Assembly (NCBI RefSeq): GCF_000004195.4 | Contig: NC_030678.2 | Span: forward strand, 137,951,047-138,015,046 | Reading direction: 5' to 3' | From: Xenopus tropicalis | Taxonomy: Eukaryota; Chordata; Amphibia; Anura; Pipidae | DNA length: 64,000 bases | Shown: in pieces, positions 1 to 13,051 of the stretch | How positions within the stretch are numbered: the first letter of the stretch is position 1 | Layout of the letters: every line of letters begins with the position of its first letter | Made by a program: the position numbers and the translations under genes | The notes under the pieces: generated by a model | Databases searched by the model: none | Told to the model about the DNA's origin: nothing | What the model saw: only the letters and a program-made list of their open reading frames with translations

Positions 1-651
1 GCTTAATATCTCTCTTCTTCACTAACTGCCCAAAATGTGTCTGTCACTGGCAGCCAAAAGTTAAAATTAAAGGCTCCGCACAGCAATTGGAGGGTTAACT
101 GACAATTCTCTTTCCTGCTCTCCCTTTTTTTTTAAAATATTTAATCATTTTTTTTTCTAGGGAGAAAAAGAATATTTTATAGCATTTATCAATCTCCAGG
201 GAACACAGCACTACAAAAAACATTATCAGTTTACTGAAGGGAGTTGCTTTTGAATGGGTTGGCAGCATGCTTAGCCTAATGGCTTGCTAATAGCCTGCAT
301 AACAGAACCACTGACTAAATATAATGGGGAGAAGCACTGCCAGGATAAATGAATGGATTGGATATGACAGGGCATTCATCAAAGAAAGGCCCAAAAATAT
401 GTACTGGGGCATAAAATGTAAACCAGGAAGATGGTTCAACCTGCAGCCCTCCAGCTGTTGAGGTACAACAACCGTGTAGTACATACAATAAAAGTGCAAC
501 AATAGTATATGTGTATATATATATATATTTATACATACATACATACACATCAAAGGTGGTCTGCGCACTAAATATTCGTGTTTCTCAAAGTGCTTTAGTT
601 CATAAATTTCACCAATGTTTTGGCTGCTGCTTTGAGCCACATCTTGGCCCA
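1..651. other. Non-genic stretch with TA/CATA microsatellite
   Basis: No gene is recognised. A TA run followed by CATA units lies at about 509-547. Just before it, around 440-475, is a degenerate copy of a dispersed frog repeat (CCTGCAGCCCTCCAGCTGTTG-like text, seen again in altered form near 11.9, 15.8 and 37.3 kb). Open frames here, including a 159-codon minus-strand frame running into the next repeat, show no domain and are treated as chance. Confidence 0.5.
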
Positions 652-878
652 AGGGTTGCCACCTGTCCAGTTCTAACCAGACAGCCCAGTTTCCAAAAGG
701 GCTGTCCGGGTCAAAAACATCTGCCTGTTTCCCCGATTTGGAAAACCAGGCAGGACTCTTTGACATATCCCCTCCCCTGCAGCATCATAGCCCAGCCCAT
801 GTGATGTCACTGCCCTGCCCAGTGATGTCATGCCCCTCCCCCTGCCCAGAGTTAGCAACCGCAAAAGGTGGCAATCCT
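652..878. mobile_element. MITE with GGGTTGCCACC termini
   Basis: The left end reads AGGGTTGCCACCTG and the right end AGGTGGCAATCCT, which are inverted repeats with a few changes. The interior is GC-richer than the flanks and has short direct repeats (GTGATGTCA twice). It is non-coding. Termini of this kind are familiar from an abundant frog DNA-transposon family, but I cannot assign the superfamily, and no clean target duplication is visible. Confidence 0.6.
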
Positions 879-1212
879 AGTTGGACCTCTTTAGCAACTG
901 TAGCTTTCCTGTGTTGAAGAGTTCTTTTATTTCTTGACCACTGGGCCCAAAGCTTGGAGAATACTCTTTTGGGACCTGAAGCAGAAGTCTGCAACCTGTA
1001 GCCTTGTGGCGTGCTACCACTATATGACATTTGCCAGCATCCTACTGTTACCAGTAAGGTATATTTGAAATGCAACAGGAAAACAATTTGAAACAGAGAA
1101 ATAAAAATCTCAAGGGGATGTGCAAGCAGATTTAAACACCCAAAGCCAGAAGAAAAAAAGAGATCCCCACAAAGCAGCACTTGTAGTGGGACAGCATAGA
1201 AGTGCCACAGTA

Positions 1213-2360
1213 ACAGAAGGGATAATTGCCTCTAGTAAGAGACTATCACAGTGGAATAGCAGGTATAGTAGGGAGAGATGGTGCCTATAGTAGCAGTCGA
1301 ATAATAGCCTCTAGGAAGGGACTGTGGCTGTGGGATAGCAGGTATAGTAGGGAGAGATGGTGCCTATAGTAGCAGTGGGATAATAGCCTCTAGGAAGGGA
1401 CTGTGGCTGTGGGATAGCAGGTATAGTAGGGAGAGATGGTGCCTATAGTAGCAGTGGGATAATAGCCTCTGGGAAGGGAATGTGGCTGTGGGATAGCAGG
1501 TATAGTAGGGAGAGATGGTGCCTATAGTAGCAGTGGAGGGATAATAGCCTCTGGGAAGGGACTGTGGCTGTGGGATAGCAGGTATAGTAGGGACAGATGG
1601 TGCCTATAGTAGCAGTGGAGGGATAATAGCCTCTGGGAAGGGACTGTGGCTGTGGGATAGCAGGTATAGTAGGGAGAGATGGTGACTATAGTAGCAGTGG
1701 AATAATAACCTCTGGGAAGGGACTGTGGCTGTGGGATAGCAGGTATAGTAGGGAGAGATGGTGCCTATAGTAGCAGTGGGATAATAGCCTCTGGGAAGGG
1801 AATGTGGCTGTGGGATAGCAGGTATAGTAGGGAGAGATGGTGCCTATAGTAGCAGTGGAGGGATAATAGCCTCTGGGAAGGGACTGTGGCTGTGGGATAG
1901 CAGGTATAGTAGGGACAGATGGTGCCTATAGTAGCAGTGGAGGGATAATAGCCTCTGGGAAGGGACTGTGGCTGTGGGATAGCAGGTATAGTAGGGAGAG
2001 ATGGTGACTATAGTAGCAGTGGGATAATAGCCTCTGGGAAGGGACTGTGGCTGTGGGATAGCAGGTATAGTAGGGAGAGTTTGTGCCTATAGTAGCAGTG
2101 GGGGGATAATAGCCTCTAGGAAGGGACTGTGGCTGTGGGATAGCAGGTATAGTAGGGAGAGATGGTGCCTATAGTAACAGTGGGATAATAGCCTCTGGGA
2201 AGGGACTGTGGCTGTGGGATAGCAGGTATAGTAGGAAGAGATGGTGCCTATAGTAGCAGTGGGATAATAGCCTCTGGGAAGGGACTGTGGCTGTGGGATA
2301 GCAGGTATAGTAGGGAGAGTTTTTGCCTATAGTAGCAATGGGAATAATAGTCTCTGGGAA
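1213..2360. repeat. ~80-bp minisatellite with higher-order structure
   Basis: About 14 tandem copies of a 79-82-bp unit with the cores GATAATAGCCTCTGGGAAGG and CTGTGGCTGTGGGATAGCAG. The first copy (near 1213) and the last (near 2350) are degenerate. Length variants differ by a GGA insertion (79 versus 82 bp). Three marker variants (GGGAATGTGG, GGGACAGATGG, GGTGACTATAG) recur in the same order exactly 322 bp apart (1481/1803, 1591/1913, 1682/2004), which shows a four-unit higher-order repeat of 79+82+82+79 bp. It is non-coding. Confidence 0.97.
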
Positions 2361-5355
2361 GGTGATGAAGTGACTGTGTCTGAGGGATCCATCTCCTTAG
2401 TGAGAAGGGGTTGTGGAATATCAGGCAAGCAAGCAGGAGGGTGCAACAGTACTAGAAATTAAAGCTGGTAGGAGTAGAACTTTATAACATGGCCTTCTCA
2501 AAAATAGAGGAGGATAGGCCAATATTTTTTACTGAATGTGTGGCACCACTATGCTTAGGTAAAAGACACTTTATTAAGCAACATTTCAACAAATTTAAAC
2601 TCAATGAAAAATTAACATTTTCTTTTAAAGAGACACAGTAAACATTTACAAAGCTGATTATACTGGAAAAACTGTCAAGGACATTTTGCTGCTGGAAAAG
2701 TGAATAATACAGCCCATGTCACAGACAAGGCGTGCTATTAGAACATCATTATTTTAGTTCTATAACAAAGAAAACAGACTAAGAGCAAATTTGTTTGCCA
2801 GGGGATGCCCAAGTCCCACTCATGCGTTGTCCCTTCAGTAAGCATTCACAGCATACATGAACAGGCTTACCTCTTTGCACCTGCAAGTGACAACTCTTGG
2901 GGGGAAGGTAAGGCACAACTTGCTAAACACAGCTGTAAAGAGCCATGTTTGGAGCACTTTGCACTTTAATCCCCATAGTAAATGAGCTTTCAAGCATCCA
3001 GAGACATAATAATGCAGATATTAGACCCAGAAGCTAATGAGAGACCCAGGTGCATAGGATGCCCTGTGGGGGTACTGATAAATATAGCAGTTTTGGTATT
3101 TGTGTGTGTGAAACAGTCAAGCTTTGGCTTTTGCTATGATGCGTGCCCAATAACTTTCAAGCACACCAATGCAGCCCCCTGTGTTGATAACCTCAGCTGT
3201 TATGAGATGCTGGAAGTTCTGTTGCAGCTGAATAATGCACTTGTTTCCTATTCCTGTATGAAATAGTAACATCAAGATTCCATTCAGATACAGCAATAGA
3301 AACACTCTAACAAATGTGTTCTGTTTATCATGCTGCCAAAAATCCATTCCTCGCTGAATTAATTACATCCTGTTGTTTTTATCTATGAAATACCATCTCT
3401 GACCAAGAAGTACAGAGAGCAATGTGAAAATGGGTACCAACATAGTTATTTTTATTTTATATATTATATAATTCTATATTAAATGGATTTTAAGTTATGA
3501 TTCCCCACCATTCTTTTGTTTTTTACCTACAATTCAGTGGTTTTTTTTTTCCAGAATTCCAACATAATAGTAAGTGCCTAATATCTAGTAAAATCTGCCA
3601 CGAACCTGAGTGATTCACAAAGCTGAGACACACATTTTAATAATAGGCATGAACTGTAGTGCCAGACAGAAAAATGAGCAGGTGTGCCTATTCCATGATG
3701 TTGGGGTAGACGGAAGTGAATCAGTGCATATACACCGGTAGTGACATGGCCCTAAAATATTCAATACACTGGTTCTAATTGATTATTTGGGGATTGCTCT
3801 GCCTCCTGGCTTTACTTTCAGACTCACTCAGTCACACTCAGTCACACAGGCCCCTCTGGGAGTTCCTTCCTGGTAGCCTTACTTCTGTGTCAGAGAGACC
3901 TTCCTAATATTTTCATCACAATTAAATATCTTTTCACTTGACAGCCTTCCTATGGAAAGTCAGCTCCAATACGTGAGCTGGACCAATGGAGTGGAGTGTG
4001 TAGTCTGCCCATTGCTTCCAAAACACTCCACCTTTCCAGACTCAACAGTAAGATTCTCTGAAAAGAAAAAAACATATTTCCTGTTTAGCAACACCTACTG
4101 TATATGACATAGGTGGCAGCTGTAAGCGTGATTTATAAGGCTATATATTACAGGGATATTCATGGATATTGAGTATTAAAATAAAAGTGACCATACAAAG
4201 ACAGGAGACCAGAGGTTAAGCTCCTTCATATGACTCACTGAACTTTTTGGTGCACATATATGGTCAATGGAATGGTGGGGTAAGCATACAGGAAATTCTC
4301 ATCTTTTGAAATAGAAAACAATTCCAAATAGTTTTATCTCTGGCAGTGTTTTAAATAATTCTATTGTACTATCTGTATATAGAGAAATAGGGGGAAGGAG
4401 GGAAAACATTTGCAGGAGCACATCAGAACAAAAGACCATGCTGTGTGGGTGCTGGAACAAAATAGAGGAAAATATTTCCATGGCCCATAGGACTTACAAA
4501 AATGTCTTGGCAAAAATGCAATATCTTGATGGTGGTGCTGCAGTGTAAATACTAGCGATTATTATCAGATTCTATTGAGGAGTGAGCAAAACTGAACTAT
4601 TCTCTTAAAACAACCAGAACAATAATCCATCAGGTCTCTGTCAGGACCCACAAGTCCCATCTGGAATGCTATTGTTCCATTTTTCATTCACCCAAGCAGT
4701 CCAAGCAGTTAGTTTTTCCATTGACCTTATGCATAAACTATTTTCTTTACATTCAGAGATGGTAGGCCATCATCTTTTCCAGCCCTTGGCAGGGGAACAT
4801 ATAGCTGAGCAGCAGACGTCAGCTCAAGTCGGTGGATATTTTTAGACTTGTTATGGATACATATGTGTGTTTAACAGAAGCTGGAAATTTAAATACAGAG
4901 CAACACTAAAATACAAATGACCCTGCATGAAATAGCCAGTGAAAACATTCAAATATTTAAATAGAAAATCAGGGCTGATGTTTCAGGTTAGAGGCCTAGG
5001 CACTGCTGAAATGATGGAGCCCCAAAAATTAATGTAAACAGGGATGTTCCACCTGTGACTCCATGTTTAGCTGCCAGTGGATACTACACAATACAATTTG
5101 CCCATTGTGATTTATTAACATGTCTTTCCTAAGGGAAATGATATAGCTGGCAACAAATCTCCTCAAAAATGTCTGCATTGCATTACTGCCATCGATTCGG
5201 CTTTATCATGGGGAAACTTGAAAGCAGGCATTTCCCACACGAATTGATGCGAGTACTGTAATTTACTTGGGGCAATTACAATATTAGTGAAGGGCAAGGC
5301 ATTTTTGGGAAGATTTGTCATCTGCGGTAGTGAATTTTTTAACATGGGTGACAAG
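2361..5355. other. ~3 kb without recognised genes or repeats
   Basis: AT-rich single-copy-looking DNA. Open frames are all under 100 codons and featureless. No splice-flanked exon, RNA gene or clear transposon was found. Short tandem text (CACTCAGT repeats near 3825-3850) is trivial. Confidence 0.5.
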
Positions 5356-5556
5356 CAGGGCCGGAACTATTGGTAGGCAGAAGAGGCACCTGCCTAGGGC
5401 GCAACCTCTCCTGCGCCGCTGCTTGTCATTACGCGGTGGGGGCAATGACTCCCACCCCTGACTTGACGAGACTTCGCATGCGTGCAAACGCAAGGGGGGA
5501 GGTGCAGGTGGCCGACTGGGTTGCCTAGGGCGCCCGGTCGGCTTGGCCTGCCCCTG
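5356..5556. mobile_element. hAT-type non-autonomous element (201 bp)
   Basis: The element starts CAGGGCCGG and ends CCTGCCCCTG, and is flanked by a perfect 8-bp direct repeat GTGACAAG (5348-5355 and 5557-5564). An 8-bp duplication with CAG...CTG ends is the hAT signature. The interior is CpG-rich and non-coding, and cannot encode a transposase. Part of a related copy lies within 24268-24420. Confidence 0.9.
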
Positions 5557-6942
5557 GTGACAAGTGTCATTGCCCTAAGGGGATCTTTAGGCTAATGCCT
5601 ACGCTAAAATCAGGGCTCTTCAATGTCTGCACCTACAGCCACTGCAACCATTACTGCCACCTAGTACACTATATTTATTCTGCAGAAAGCATTACCATAC
5701 CTGAGTAAAGAGCCTTAGAAGCTTTCTCTGTTTGTTTAAGATAGCAGCTGCTATTTTAAGTAGCTTCCTGCTGCAGCTCTAGCTTTTGTAGCTCAGACTA
5801 CACACCAAGGGTGGGGGGAGTGAGTTTTATGAATTCTTATGGGAGGAGGGAGCAGTAGAGGGGAGAGAGCTGTGCAGACTCTGGCCCCTGGAATGAAGAA
5901 TTTGTCTGAGAGAGGAAGTCAGATACCTAAGAACATGTTTACAAAAAAGGTAGACAAGAAATCTTGTGTTTTTTTCATAGAGGACTCTGAGCTTTCTCAG
6001 TTTTTACCTTTCCTTCTCCTTTAAGAGGCAGGACCAGGCTATGACATTATGCTATTAAGAAGGCAGCATCACACAACATTATATCTATGTTTAAAATTTC
6101 AGCTCATTTGCTATAATAACAGAGGTGCTTAATTAGTGCAGTTCCCAATAACAGCCAATTGGCAAGTGGTTTTGAGCAGTCCCAGCACTTGTTAGATTTA
6201 GCAGTTATCGTTCTAAATCAGTTCCACACTTATACATTATAGCTACAGTCCACAGTACCTGCCCTGTCTTTTATTATTAGTACCTCTGGTATATAACTAG
6301 TGACTCTCCAAAGAGACACTCCCTTATGTACAGTGCTCATTAATAAACTGTCACAATTCATAAATGTGAGGAAATGTCACAAAACATCTTTATAGGCTTT
6401 ACTTAAATGCTATTTATTTGAGGTGTCTGAAATATAAGAACCAACACCCAGCTGTTTAGTGCTACCAACAAAAGTAAAATTTTATAGTGCTGCTCTGCTT
6501 CGCTCTGGAGTAAAGGTGATATGTGTAAAGGCCATACCTGTTACAATAACAATCTTCATTCACTCCACTAATGTTAAGAGCTCAGTCGTCAGATATGTAT
6601 GTGGAACAATAGAATTCTACCCCTATCTGACAATTCAGCATTAACCTACTGCTGATGTTAGGGCGCCTGATCAAAATGTTACACCCTTGCTAATCAATGA
6701 GGCAACTGATATCCAAGGCTTTTGTCTCTTCAACCAACCAGACATGCACCGGATACCATATGAAACCTTACAAAATCTTCAGCCTATTGATATTTGAAGC
6801 CTTTTGGCTCACCCAAACAGTTTCTAATACTCCTGCAAGTAAGTCAGTAGCATAACAAGTTATTGGACCTCACAGCAAAATGATTTGCAGGCCCCTATAA
6901 CATTTGGAAATCCGGTGGGGGGGGGAGTTCTATCTCCCCCTT
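5557..6942. other. Non-genic stretch
   Basis: No gene, RNA or firm repeat recognised. The longest frames are ~61 codons without features. Confidence 0.5.
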
Positions 6943-7221
6943 CAGTGTCGGACTGGGGTGCCAAGGGCCCACCAGAAAACCTTAGACCTTAGGCCCACTC
7001 TCCCCTTCTCTGATCATTCACTTTCTTTAATCTCTTAATTACTTCTTTTTACATACTGTTATCTATCCTTTCCCACATTTCTTCTGTTTCTTCTCATATA
7101 GAATTGAGTAATGGCCATGGTATAGGCATATAAGGCAAATGGCTGGGTGAGCAGGAGGGCCCACTGACACCTGGGCCCACCGGGAGTTTTCCTGGTATCC
7201 TGGTAGGCCAGTCCGACACTG
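6943..7221. mobile_element. hAT-type element (279 bp), CAGTGTCGGACTGG family, copy 1
   Basis: Inverted termini CAGTGTCGGACTGG and CCAGTCCGACACTG are flanked by a perfect 8-bp target duplication TCCCCCTT (6935-6942 and 7222-7229). Non-coding. A second, older copy lies at 11155-11431 in the same orientation. Confidence 0.93.
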
Positions 7222-10200
7222 TCCCCCTTACCCAATACCTATCCCATACTAACACTTACCCATCATCCTCCCTTCCTCTACTCTCAGGGAATTGTTGATT
7301 TGTATCTGCAATATCTATGGACTTTTTTCAGAATTTTTTTTATACTCCCTTTTCTTTTCTATTTTATCTCGTAATGTTTAAATCAATAAAGAACTATTAA
7401 AAAAAATGAAAAAGAGTTTATGGAGTATGGCATCTGGAACCTACCCATCATTTGAGTTTTTCTGGCATAAAAGAGTTGTGGATCTCAATAAATCCTGACT
7501 ACTGATTTAGATTCTATTTTGTACTCATAGTCCAATATGAAATCAGGATGAGGTCTTATCTCTAATGTTTAAAAAATGTCCCTCAAGCCAAAGGCATAAA
7601 ACATACATTTTTGTAACTGTGTATATTTATTGTTTTGTTTATTGCGCTGTCTGTTTGATTAATAATATGCATATGTCTGAATTGTAATTGATGTTAATAT
7701 TGGATGGATGGATGTTAATAATCCAAAAGGTGCATTTGTGGGACAAACAGAGTTGCAGTTACACAAAATGCGAGCAGAGGAACAGCTGGAATATAAGTAA
7801 CAGCTGGGGGGCTGCAGGGAAGACAAGCCTATTATTATATCCTTTTAAATTGCAATGGTACATTATTCTTTATATTGCTTGGATTATGTCACAACTTGCA
7901 TATATTGTTTTGTTATCTCTCTTTCATCAGAGAGTTGTTATTATAACAATACAGGCATGTAATCTCTTATCTGGAAATACAATATCCAGAATTTTCGATA
8001 AATCTGTCCCTAGCTTGACTTGACCCCTGATAAAATACCATGACCATAGTGAGTTGATAGTAGACTTGTCCCTAGATTGTAAGTTCTATGTGAAGTGCAG
8101 CAGAATATGTTGCCACTTATTTTTCACCAATACACCAATTTTTTTAAATGCAAATTTCTTAGCTTTGCTACAAGCAGTTATCTCTTGAATCTTAGCCCTA
8201 GGGGTAATGCACAACAGGGCAGATTTGAGCATTTTGTCAGAAAGTGTTTTGTAGCTTAGTGGGAGAGGGACAAAATACTTTAATTTTCCTCCCATTTAGG
8301 GAGGGAGAAATTTGCATTTACTTTGAGAGTTTTCCTATGATCTACAATGCACTTGAAAACGCCCTGTCTGCAGGGTCCAACCAGGCCTACATCCTATGTG
8401 TGTTTAATTAGCAGGAACAGTGAAAAGTCAAATCAATGGTCTCCTAAAAGGTATTAGAGCCCACAATGCAAGGGATGATAAACTGAATTTTTTTTATACA
8501 TTATATTTATATAAATAGCATTAAAAAAAGAACAAGCAAGCTGACAGCAATAAACTAATGCTTTCATGTTGCAGCTATTTGCAATTATAGAAAGTTGGAG
8601 ATGTGCATTTTGGTTTGGCCCTATGACCAGAGAGAGTGAGAGAGGTTAGAAGGCATTACTGCTCTGTCTGGCACTTAATCTCACTGCCGGAATGGGACCG
8701 GTACTGAGGAAATCAATTACACAGCTTGTTCTGCACTCACAACTCTTATGGAAACTTTTAGTGACTTATGTTTATTTCATGTTCATTTACTTAAAAATAC
8801 TGGAAACACAGAAGCCGCAGGTTACTTCCAATTGTATTGTGGTGCAAGAGATTCGACATCCCTCCCAAGAGAGAATAATTTACCCCCTATAGTAAATCAT
8901 AAGGATATTAGAATAGAAGTCACTGAGGAGTTCTATGACACAAAAGACATCACTGAGCACCAATTATAACTGATTACATCACTAAGTGCTGTTTTAGGAT
9001 GTATTTTATGTGGCATTGTGTCACACTCCCTGGCCTTGCCCAGATCAGTCTTTTGTGCAAACAGTATGCATAGGTGTCATAGCCGGTGGCTCAGATATGT
9101 GGGGTTCTTTAGTGGGTTCTCCAATAACCACTGCAGGACTGCAATAAAGACGCCCAGCAAGGAAGCAAAAGACTCACATCTATCAGGTAATGCTCTTTTT
9201 GATCAACATCTTAACCCTGGAAAAGCTTTTGGTTGCCAGTCTTACTTATGGCTTCAGAATTCAGAAAGATCCAACCTCGCTTTCATTTATTTCCAGTTTA
9301 TGCAAAAATAAAGCTGGAAATGCAGTAAAAGTGGCACACAAAACTGCAGTTTAAAATATTGTAATATATTAAAACTGATGGATTGTTATTCTTCTGGCAG
9401 CACCAACTTCAATAGGTATTTTCAGCTGAATAGCCAATTTGTTTTACATAGGATAATAATCACATGAAGAAAAAAGGCATGTGAGACCTTAGAAGTGACA
9501 AATGATAGAAAGTAGTTTGCACTAAAGCAGACAGAATCCAACTTAAAATGTCAAATCTGAAAGGGGCATGCATTATTAATGGCAATGCAGACAATGGCAC
9601 TTCAGCAATTTCACCTTGTAGAATGTATATTGGAATGCTAATGATTAACAAGATCTTAGCTGAATAAAACTTACAGACTATATATATCTGCAGCTATATG
9701 TTTTGAAAGACAGCACACTTTGCACCAGGTAGTGGGTAATTCCACTTGTGTTTCTATATATTGACAGAAATTGATACAAAACATTGTATAGGATATTTCA
9801 TTACAGTAGGGACCCACTGGTCCAGAATACAGTTATTATATAATCAATAAAATGGCAGATTTATCAAAGCAAATAAGCAGGGCTTTTGGGCAGTTGCATC
9901 TAAGAAGCTCTACCAGGCGTACATTGATGGACAATGTAACTGGGCTACATAATGGTTGGATCTTGGCTATGAACCCTTAGCCCTTCATATGTTGGCTAAA
10001 AGTGAGTTCCAAAATGAATATAGAAATGCACATAATTCCATGCTGATTTAGAGAATCTCTTCAGCCTTTCAGCTGTTATGAAAGGTAATGGAAGTGGAGA
10101 ACTGCCACCCACATGTCCTGTAAAGCACTCATTAGAAGAACTACATGTCACATCATCTGTATTATGAACTATCCTAATAAAACTAGTGTTAGTTGTAGTT

Positions 10201-10464
10201 AGCAGTATGTTGTTAGATACTTCATGGAATTCTAAGCAAAACAGGAATCTAGAATCAGGCTTATTGTGTTCAAATAACACTACATTTATGTTTGTTAAAT
10301 AAACATAAATATTTGAGATTAAGAAAGAAAAAAATCCAATCTCTGCACTACTACAAAAAATAGGTGTATGGAGCTTCATTTAATATAGTTTATTATACCC
10401 TTAGACACCATGGCTAAAATTATGTACTACGACCATCATAGCTGACCCAGCTACTGGATGATAG
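7222..10464. other. Mostly unique DNA with a short repeat fragment
   Basis: No gene recognised. A fragment around 7950-8000 (ACAGGCATGTAATCTCTTATCTGG) resembles the end of the ACAGGTAT-terminated repeat seen at 20462-20780. Frames such as a 127-codon minus-strand one near 10.0-10.4 kb have no recognisable motif. Confidence 0.45.
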
Positions 10465-10690
10465 TTAAAGAACTTGAGTGGCCTGCACAAAGCCCGACTG
10501 ATCATCTGTGGGATGAATCTGAACACTGACTGTGAGCCAGGCCTGATATCCACATTAGCATCCAATCTCACTAATGATCTGCTGGATGAATGGATGAAAA
10601 ATTCCACCAACAATGTTCCAAAATCTAGGAGAAAGTCTTGACTGAACACATCGGCAGCACTGACATCATCGAGGCCATGTTCACCTTCAA
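10465..10690 (+). pseudogene. Tc1-like transposase relic (C-terminal part)
   Basis: Translating the plus strand from about 10475 gives EWPAQSP followed by HLWDE, matching the conserved C-terminal block of Tc1/mariner transposases (normally WPAQSPDLNPIEHLWDE, which carries the last catalytic acidic residue). Here part of the DLNPIE portion is missing and a stop follows soon after. In another frame DLTN-like and EW-like text continues (NLTNDLLDEWMKN), so frameshifts are present as well. Only ~75 codons' worth of the ~340-residue family length remains. It is a dead relic of a DNA transposon. No inverted termini could be placed around it. Confidence 0.75.
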
Positions 10691-11154
10691 ATGACCTGCA
10701 TTTTAGAGGCTATGAGTAGCTACATATGCTTTGTGGCATGGAGGTGCCATAGAAAGACATGGGAGGTCAGTGGGCACTGCCCTGTACTGAATGTCATACA
10801 ATATGTAAGTACAGTTGTGAAGGGAAAATCGTTTTCTCTACTGTACTCACCCCAGTACTTTATCAGCTTTAAGATCTGACAGTATTCCAGCCTCACCTAT
10901 GCTAGTTATGTTAGCACAGTACAAAATCAGGTGTTTGGCTGCCCTTTTAGTCTGTCTAAAATAAAAGTGGATTAAAAGGAATACCATGTGCTGCTAAGTT
11001 GCCTTAAATCTCTGCTTTAACCAATATAGTATCTGACATTGGTTATTTCAGCAAATACTGCCACATGCAATGCCCATATTCCTCCATACACTGCAAGAAA
11101 TAATTTAAAAAAAACTGGTATCCACTATATGGTACAAATATGCTGTTCTGCAAA

Positions 11155-11431
11155 CAGTGTCAGACTGGGACCCCAGGGGCCACCAGAAAAACTTAGACCA
11201 CAGACCCACTCTCCAAACTATTTTCCTCCTTTCCTCGCCAAACCTTTTTATTCTCCTAGTCTTTTTAATTTACATGCTAGCATCTTTTCTACCTTCTATT
11301 TCTCCTTTTTGTTCCCATTCAGAAATAGGGAATGTCCATGAACTAGGCCAAATGGTCAGAAGCTGGAGGGCCCACTGACACCTGGCCCAATGGGAGTTTT
11401 CCTGGTATCCTGTTGGGCCAGTCCGACACTG
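11155..11431. mobile_element. hAT-type element (277 bp), CAGTGTCGGACTGG family, copy 2
   Basis: The left end CAGTGTCAGACTGG and right end CCAGTCCGACACTG match the 6943-7221 copy, including the internal phrase GGGAGTTTTCCTGGTATCCTG near the right end. The flanking 8-mers are TCTGCAAA and TCTCAAAA, a duplication decayed at two positions, so this copy looks older than the other. Non-coding. Confidence 0.88.
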
Positions 11432-12705
11432 TCTCAAAAACCACCACAAGGGTAATATCTAACCTTTCTAACCCTTTAAATGACAGAAGAGTATGTACAA
11501 ATGGTCACTGGAATTAGAAGTAAAAGCAAATTTCAAAATGACAGAGCAACTAAATGAATGCCTTGAAAGAGAAAAAGCAATTGTGGAGAAAAAGTAATAG
11601 CTGCCCTAACCAGCAAGGAACACCTTAGAGGCTAAAGGAGAATAAAGTCCATCACAAGCAGTATATTGAGGAAGAGATGAATACTGTCAGTTTCTCTTAT
11701 CTTAGCGAAAGCATGATGAAAGGGAGCAGGCATTTTATTCCGAGACAAGAGAGACAGGAGCAGGTGCATCTCAGAGTAAATTAGCTCTGGTTCACGGAAC
11801 AAGACATATAAGAATATACTCATATATTGCCACTCACAGATGGATAAAGTAATGCGTAATGTCATAGTGCTAGATGTTGTTAAACTTCCTACACACCGAA
11901 CATCCTTCTGATGTCAGTGGGATGCTGGGATTTGTATTTCAGCAACATCTGGGGACCAAAAGGTTAACTATTACTATTAACTGCATGGGAATTTTTAAAG
12001 AAGCATACTGGTCAAAGTCTAAAGAATAAGTGGGATAAAGCCATCCGCAAAGCACAAGGTAATGTAGAATTTAGGTGCCTTTGTAACTGTTTTCCTTTCC
12101 TGAGTAGAACATACAATGGTACCTGGGGCTGCACTGTACATTACTACACAAGAGGGGGTTGTAGGAGCACTGCAAGGCTAAATAGAATATACAAAATTAG
12201 CTACAAGCATCCAGGAGACACTTATCCCAAGAAAGGCTACTATGCACGGGAGTACCAGCCTTTGAAAATTATGTCCAGAGGTAAATAGTTAGGACCACCA
12301 TATGGGGTTTACCTTGATATGGTATGGTGGATTACCAATCTTATGATCATAATTTTGTAACTAAAATACATGTACTAGCACAGATACTAATTTACTTATG
12401 AAACAAGGGACCAGGGAATGTCCATTGATCAACCCCCCTCTCTTTTTTGTATGCTTGTAGCTAATTTGCCCAGATCAGTCTATAGGCCATAGTATCTAGT
12501 TTACGAGAAAATTGTGTCTCTGGGAGAACATTCTAAGGTACTGGTTTTCAGACTTATTGGTTTATGACCCATACCTACACCAGAAAATATTGCTCAGCCA
12601 TTCAGTTCCACTTCAAAGAATAGTGAAGATAGAAAATAAAATTACTTGACCATCAAACAGAAGAGCAAGTCTCACACTTTAGCATTCTGCTAAAGTCTCA
12701 CAGTA
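11432..12705. other. Non-genic stretch
   Basis: No gene recognised. Around 11895-11965 is another degenerate copy of the dispersed 'ctgctgggatttgtatttc' text. The rest looks unique and AT-rich. Confidence 0.45.
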
Positions 12706-12871
12706 AGGGCGAAGACACACGGAGTGATTAATCGCGGCGACTTTCCAAAAAGTTGTGGTGACTAATCCACAGAACGCAAATGCGTGAACGAATTGTCGCT
12801 GCAATGACATTAAGTTCAATTGGCGGTAAGTCGCTGCGATTAGTTGCCACAATCAAATTAATTAAAAGTCC
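12706..12871. mobile_element. Truncated Harbinger-like MITE (GGGCGAAGACACACGG end)
   Basis: The left end reads AGGGCGAAGACACACGGAG, followed by GATTAATCGC and GGCGACTTT text typical of the frog GATTAGTCGC palindromic MITEs. A mirrored GCGATTAGTTGCC is present near 12836-12848, but the right terminus is missing where the next element begins. Confidence 0.6.
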
Positions 12872-12874
12872 TAA

Positions 12875-13051
12875 GGGTGAAGACACACAGAGCTACTAGT
12901 AGCAGCTACTTGTCGTGGCTACAGAAACAGACAATGCTGATCATTTACTGATAATTGTCTCTACGTGTGTTTTGGCAGAGGCATTTCTCAATATTGTCTA
13001 TAGTAGCCGTGACAAATAGCTGCTACAATGTAGCCCCATGTGTCTTCACCC
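12875..13051. mobile_element. Palindromic MITE, GGGTGAAGACACA family
   Basis: The left end GGGTGAAGACACACAG and right end TGTGTCTTCACCC are inverted. Internally AGCTACTAGTAGCAGCTACTTGTC mirrors GACAAATAGCTGCTAC, so most of the 177 bp can fold on itself. Flanks are TAA and TTA, compatible with the 3-bp TWA target of PIF/Harbinger elements. Relatives lie at 32060-32251 and 34555-35093. Confidence 0.85.

Noticed and set aside
287..766. 159-codon minus-strand open frame at the start of the window
   Set aside because: It spans a TA/CATA microsatellite (giving a YIYIY-type stretch) and runs into a MITE at 652-878. No domain or exon signal.
1213..2360. CRISPR-like array of direct repeats
   Set aside because: Units are contiguous minisatellite copies without unique spacers, and the DNA is vertebrate. 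The same applies to the arrays at 48.4 and 62.9 kb.
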